From contig LSRY02000066.1 of assembly GCA_001643675.2 (NCBI GenBank), forward strand, positions 1 to 64,000: 64,000 nucleotides of DNA, read 5' to 3'. The notes beneath the pieces are model-generated. The model had not been told where the DNA came from, ran no database searches, and saw only the letters and a list, made by a program, of their open reading frames with translations. Shown here in pieces: positions 60,984 through 64,000 of this stretch. The position numbers were made by a program, and so were the translations under genes. Source of the DNA: Monocercomonoides exilis. Lineage: Eukaryota > Preaxostyla > Oxymonadida > Polymastigidae. Numbering within the stretch: the stretch's first letter is position 1; the number at the start of each line of letters is the position of its first letter.

Positions 60984-63250
60984 TTACTCCTCTTCATCAT
61001 CACTGCAACTTTCAGACTCAAACCCTTCCTCGTTCTCCTTTGCAGCAGCCTCTCTAATCTCATTCCACGCATCCTGGTCTGCATCTTCATACACAAGCCA
61101 CTCTTTTATCAGTTCACCCAGCCACATTTCTCTTCGCAGGCGCTGCGGTTTCGGTGACAGCATTGAAGCAGCTTTCTTTTTCTTTGCGACTGCTTGCTGT
61201 TGAGAGGGAACAGGATACACAGGAAACGAATGCCTTGAACTGGAATGCGGAAGCAACGCTTCTGAAATCAATGGTCTCTTTTGAACAACAGCAGTTTCAT
61301 TCACATTTTTAATAGGAAGATTTCCTGTTTGCTCTTTTGGTGAAACCTCTTTTCTGTTTGATTCTGTCTTTTGTGCTTGTTCTTTCACCTGGTTGACTGC
61401 ATCCAAAGGATCAAAGGCGATTTGCTCAGACGAAGAAAGGTGCAATTTGTTTGGAGTTGAAGGACTCTTCCCTCCTTCCAGGGCAAGCGGTCGAATAGCA
61501 GGAGGAGTTGAAGCAGAAGAAGCAGAGGTAATAACAGGAGATGAAGATGATGACGAAGAAGACGAAGAAGAAGAAGTTTGCTGAGTTGCGGATTATTCAT
61601 TTTCCTTCGTTCGAATAGGAATGGACTGAGGTTGAATAGCGGGAGAAGAAGCACCCGAACTTGGTGAAGAGGTTGAAAGAGCTGGTGATTTTGAGTCGAT
61701 TTTGCAGTCTTTTGTGAGATGAGCATCCAAAGTTTTTAGGGCCAACAGAAGTTCCTGGGTTCTTTCTTCTGTTGTGAGAAATGAAGAAAGATGCCAACTA
61801 CGAGAAAGATAGCGAAGAAAACAGCTTCGACAGAGCATCTCTTCTTCCAGGAACACTGCTCTGATTGAATGTTCTTATCCCTTTCTCCTTCTGAAACATC
61901 AAAGGTGATCCTTTCCCTGCTCATTTCCTTCCCTTCCTGAGTGTCGCCTCTGCTTCCTCTTTGTATGGCCATCAGCCCCTCCACTTCATCCCCCTTCCTC
62001 TTCTCAACTCCGCCCTGCTCTGGGTCAGCCCGCTCTTCAGCGCACTCATCAGATCCAACCGAGCCCTCGTTTGCCTCTCTTCGACTGCTGCATACACAGG
62101 CACTTTCCGCAGCTTCCACACAAATTGCGCGTTTTCCTCGCTTTTGATTCGCACATAGCGGCAAGGCACATCCAGTTCATCGCTCAAATCTTCAAAGTCA
62201 GAATTAGCTAAATCATTCAGCATGAGGTCCAATTTCCGCTCTCTTGTCAAAATTGGAGTTTGGTTTTCTTTCGCCTCTTGCTGCGCCTCGCTGGCCATTT
62301 TGTTCTCTTTCTGGTTGGTCGGTGTGCCTGTCTCAAGCTGTGGTTGTAGTATTCCTTGGATGCTGTTAAACAGATTCTTGTCTTTTTCTTCTTTCTCCAT
62401 TTTCCTGCTCTCCCGCTCTTCTTTCTTCTTTTGTATTTCCTGCAGCTTCATCAGCAGAAGTAGTTTTTATTTCTGATCATCAGATTCCAATGAATAAAAC
62501 GTGATTTTCGTCTCTTCATCATCCACTTTCCCTTTCTCATCCTGAAACTCATCTTGTATCGCTCTTGTCACTTCTTTGTTCAAATCTTTCATCCCCATCA
62601 CACCCAATGTCACCCCTCCTCCTCCTCCAACAGCAGGTGACAGCTGAGTCGTAGGTGTGCCAACAGATCATCTACCCATCTCCATCTCTTGGCTGTATTC
62701 AATCAACACCCTCCCTCTGACTCCTCTCCATCCACCGTCCATTCACTTCACTCGCGTAAAGCGTATCGTTCCAAAGGCATCTCTTGCTGAAGTATATTGT
62801 TTAGGCTGTGGAGAGAGTGAAGGTGAAGATGGGGGAGAGGGAGTTGTTATTGCTGCTTTTGCGATGAAAAAGGCTTTATTTTTGGCTCATTATTATTCGT
62901 TTAGCCTTTTTTGTTGTTTTGAACAGACTCTTTTGCGTTTGCATTCTTGTCTGATTCTGTTTGATAGTCTTTCTTTTGAAGCATTTCAACACTTTCTTGA
63001 ACTTCGTTGTTTTCGTTTTCTTTCTTTTTCATCGAAGCACTTTGTTTTGTTTCAGTGTCATTCGCATCATCATCATATGCTCCTTCCTTTTCATTCACAT
63101 CGCTTTCTGAGCTGTCAGTTGATTCGTCATCTGATAGAATTCCCCCAACATTCACCACATTCCCATAGCTCATCAGCTTCAGAATATTCTTATCATCTGC
63201 ATTGTCCTCTTCAGACAGCCAGCCGTCCCCTGAGCTTATGTTCCGTCAGT
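60984..63250 (-). CDS. Charged multi-exon coding region, probably N-terminal part of the EEP gene
   Basis: Minus-strand coding-like pieces from 5' to 3': WLSEEDNADDKNILKLMSYG and NVVNVGGILSDDESTDSSES (63230-63080); VTLGVMGMKDLNKEVTRAIQ and DEFQDEKGK (62620-62530); LQEIQKKKEERESRKMEKEE, LTRERKLDLMLNDLANSDFE and LDVPCRYVRIKSEENAQFVW (62450-61975); then SSSEQIAFDPLDAVNQVKEQ and MWLGELIKEWLVYEDADQDA with an acidic end at 60984. The frames across the TAA codons at about 62466 and 60984 are the same on both sides. Short introns with good splice dinucleotides (for example GTAAGA near 60987) could remove them. No domain recognised, so the link to the EEP part is inference. Confidence 0.4.
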
Positions 63251-64000
63251 CTTCATCATCGAATTCTTCTCAACTTCTTCGGAACACTGTCAGAATCTTT
63301 CTTAGCTTCTTTCACTCCCTGCCCATCTTCATCTCTCTTGTTTTGCCTGTAGAGCTTATCCAACACTTTATAAAGTTCTTTTCTTCACTTTTCAATCTTT
63401 CACACAATGATTTTGTTCTGTGACATTTCATATTTCAGATACACTTCCTAATAAAAAATGAATATTGATAATTTGATAATAATTTCATATCACACATTAA
63501 TAGAAATACAATGACTGGATTTTATAAATTTTTCAAATTAATAATAAAAACAAACTTTGTCAAAAATGAACAAGAATTAATATAGTCACATTGAATGGTC
63601 TTTCTGTTTGCACCAGCAAAAATAGTCGATGTGTCAAATAGAAAGACTGGTTTCTGAACAAATAAATCAAAATTCTTGTATTTGTGAAAAATAACAACGA
63701 TTTGTTCCAAACCTTTTTGCACTTTTGTCAGTACAAGTCAAACGTTCTCACATATTAAATATATAGAATGACTGTAAAATAATAAGAAAAATCTTCGAAG
63801 ACGGTGCATGGGAAACAATTCATTTCGCACAACACTTCATCCCAAATAAAAAATATGTTAAAAAACAAATTATTACCAACTTTTTCCACTAACAGATTTT
63901 CAAAAAAAGCATCAGACATGTTTATTATCGTTATTTATTCACATTGAGCAAAATAGATCATGGTATTCTTAATGGCGCCATTAATAATAATTTGTATTTT
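63251..64000. other. Right-edge AT-rich region with a diverged dispersed repeat
   Basis: 63423-64000 has no supportable gene. At about 63695-63845 the order TTCCAAAC-TTTTT-TGCA, ACAAGTCAA, AAATAATAAGAAAAAT, TGGGAACA-ATTCAT is shared with about 7335-7490 in the same orientation, with gaps. This suggests two old copies of one element. Confidence 0.4.

Noticed and set aside
62657-63352. Plus-strand ORF of 231 codons
   Set aside because: It is antisense to acidic minus-strand exons with better protein-like composition. Phe/Leu/His/Ser-rich frames are the expected complement of Lys/Glu/Asp-rich coding DNA.
1-64000. Alternative genetic code to explain in-frame stops
   Set aside because: TAA, TAG and TGA each end a well-aligned gene, and long conserved frames (dynein, FANCD2, dynamin) contain no internal stops.
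1-64000. CRISPR arrays, bacterial operons or integrated viral genes
   Set aside because: No regularly spaced direct repeats, no ribosome-binding-site-led gene strings and no viral hallmark proteins were seen. Introns and gene content are eukaryotic.

Overview
This is nuclear DNA of a unicellular, flagellated eukaryote. Genes are dense and many carry short GT-AG introns, mostly 41-130 nt. The AT-rich spacers carry no bacterial signals. Stops TGA (dynein), TAG (FANCD2) and TAA (dynamin) are all used as stops, so the code looks standard. Long poly-Ser, poly-Glu and poly-Asp tracts interrupt otherwise conserved proteins. Two paralogous coiled-coil proteins of unknown function resemble, from memory, a large protein family of the oxymonad Monocercomonoides. 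With the axonemal dynein and the intron density this makes an oxymonad-like metamonad the best guess. It is a guess, not a demonstrated assignment.

Layout. 1-7078 (-): XRN1-like 5'-3' exoribonuclease, running off the left edge. 7590-8781 (+): HGH1-like chaperone, broken or multi-exon. 9830-11148 (+) and 14252-15605 (+): two paralogues of the unknown family, flanking a ten-exon ADP-ribosylarginine hydrolase at 11913-13790 (-). 16105-31337 (+): axonemal dynein heavy chain. 31957-32098 (-): one orphan exon in a large spacer. 33443-42151 (+): FANCD2, about twice the usual size, followed in tandem by the exosome subunit RRP42/EXOSC7 (42822-43922). 44662-46800 (-): ubiquitin-like-domain acidic protein. 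47381-50151 (-): amino-acid transporter, divergent from a dynamin-related GTPase (50492-52969, +). 53374-56342 (-): unrecognised exons with AT-rich repeats between and beyond them. 58340 to about 63250 (-): a multi-exon EEP (CCR4/Angel-like) gene and its probable N-terminal exons, then a spacer with a dispersed repeat.

No operon logic is expected. Three genes touch RNA turnover (XRN1, RRP42, the EEP protein), and others serve DNA crosslink repair (FANCD2), flagellar motility (dynein) and membrane traffic or transport (dynamin, transporter).

The most interesting points are: a FANCD2 whose alignment puts Gln where the monoubiquitinated Lys sits in human FANCD2; GC-AG introns and a 17-nt microexon supported by reading-frame and homology constraints; a cluster of apparent one-nucleotide frame breaks, several in homopolymers; and a roughly 250-bp palindromic element. 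Exon borders were worked out by hand from reading frame, splice dinucleotides and homology. Those of XRN1 exons 1-7, the hydrolase, FANCD2, the UBL gene and the transporter are frame-consistent, apart from one missing base in hydrolase exon 8. The others are approximate.
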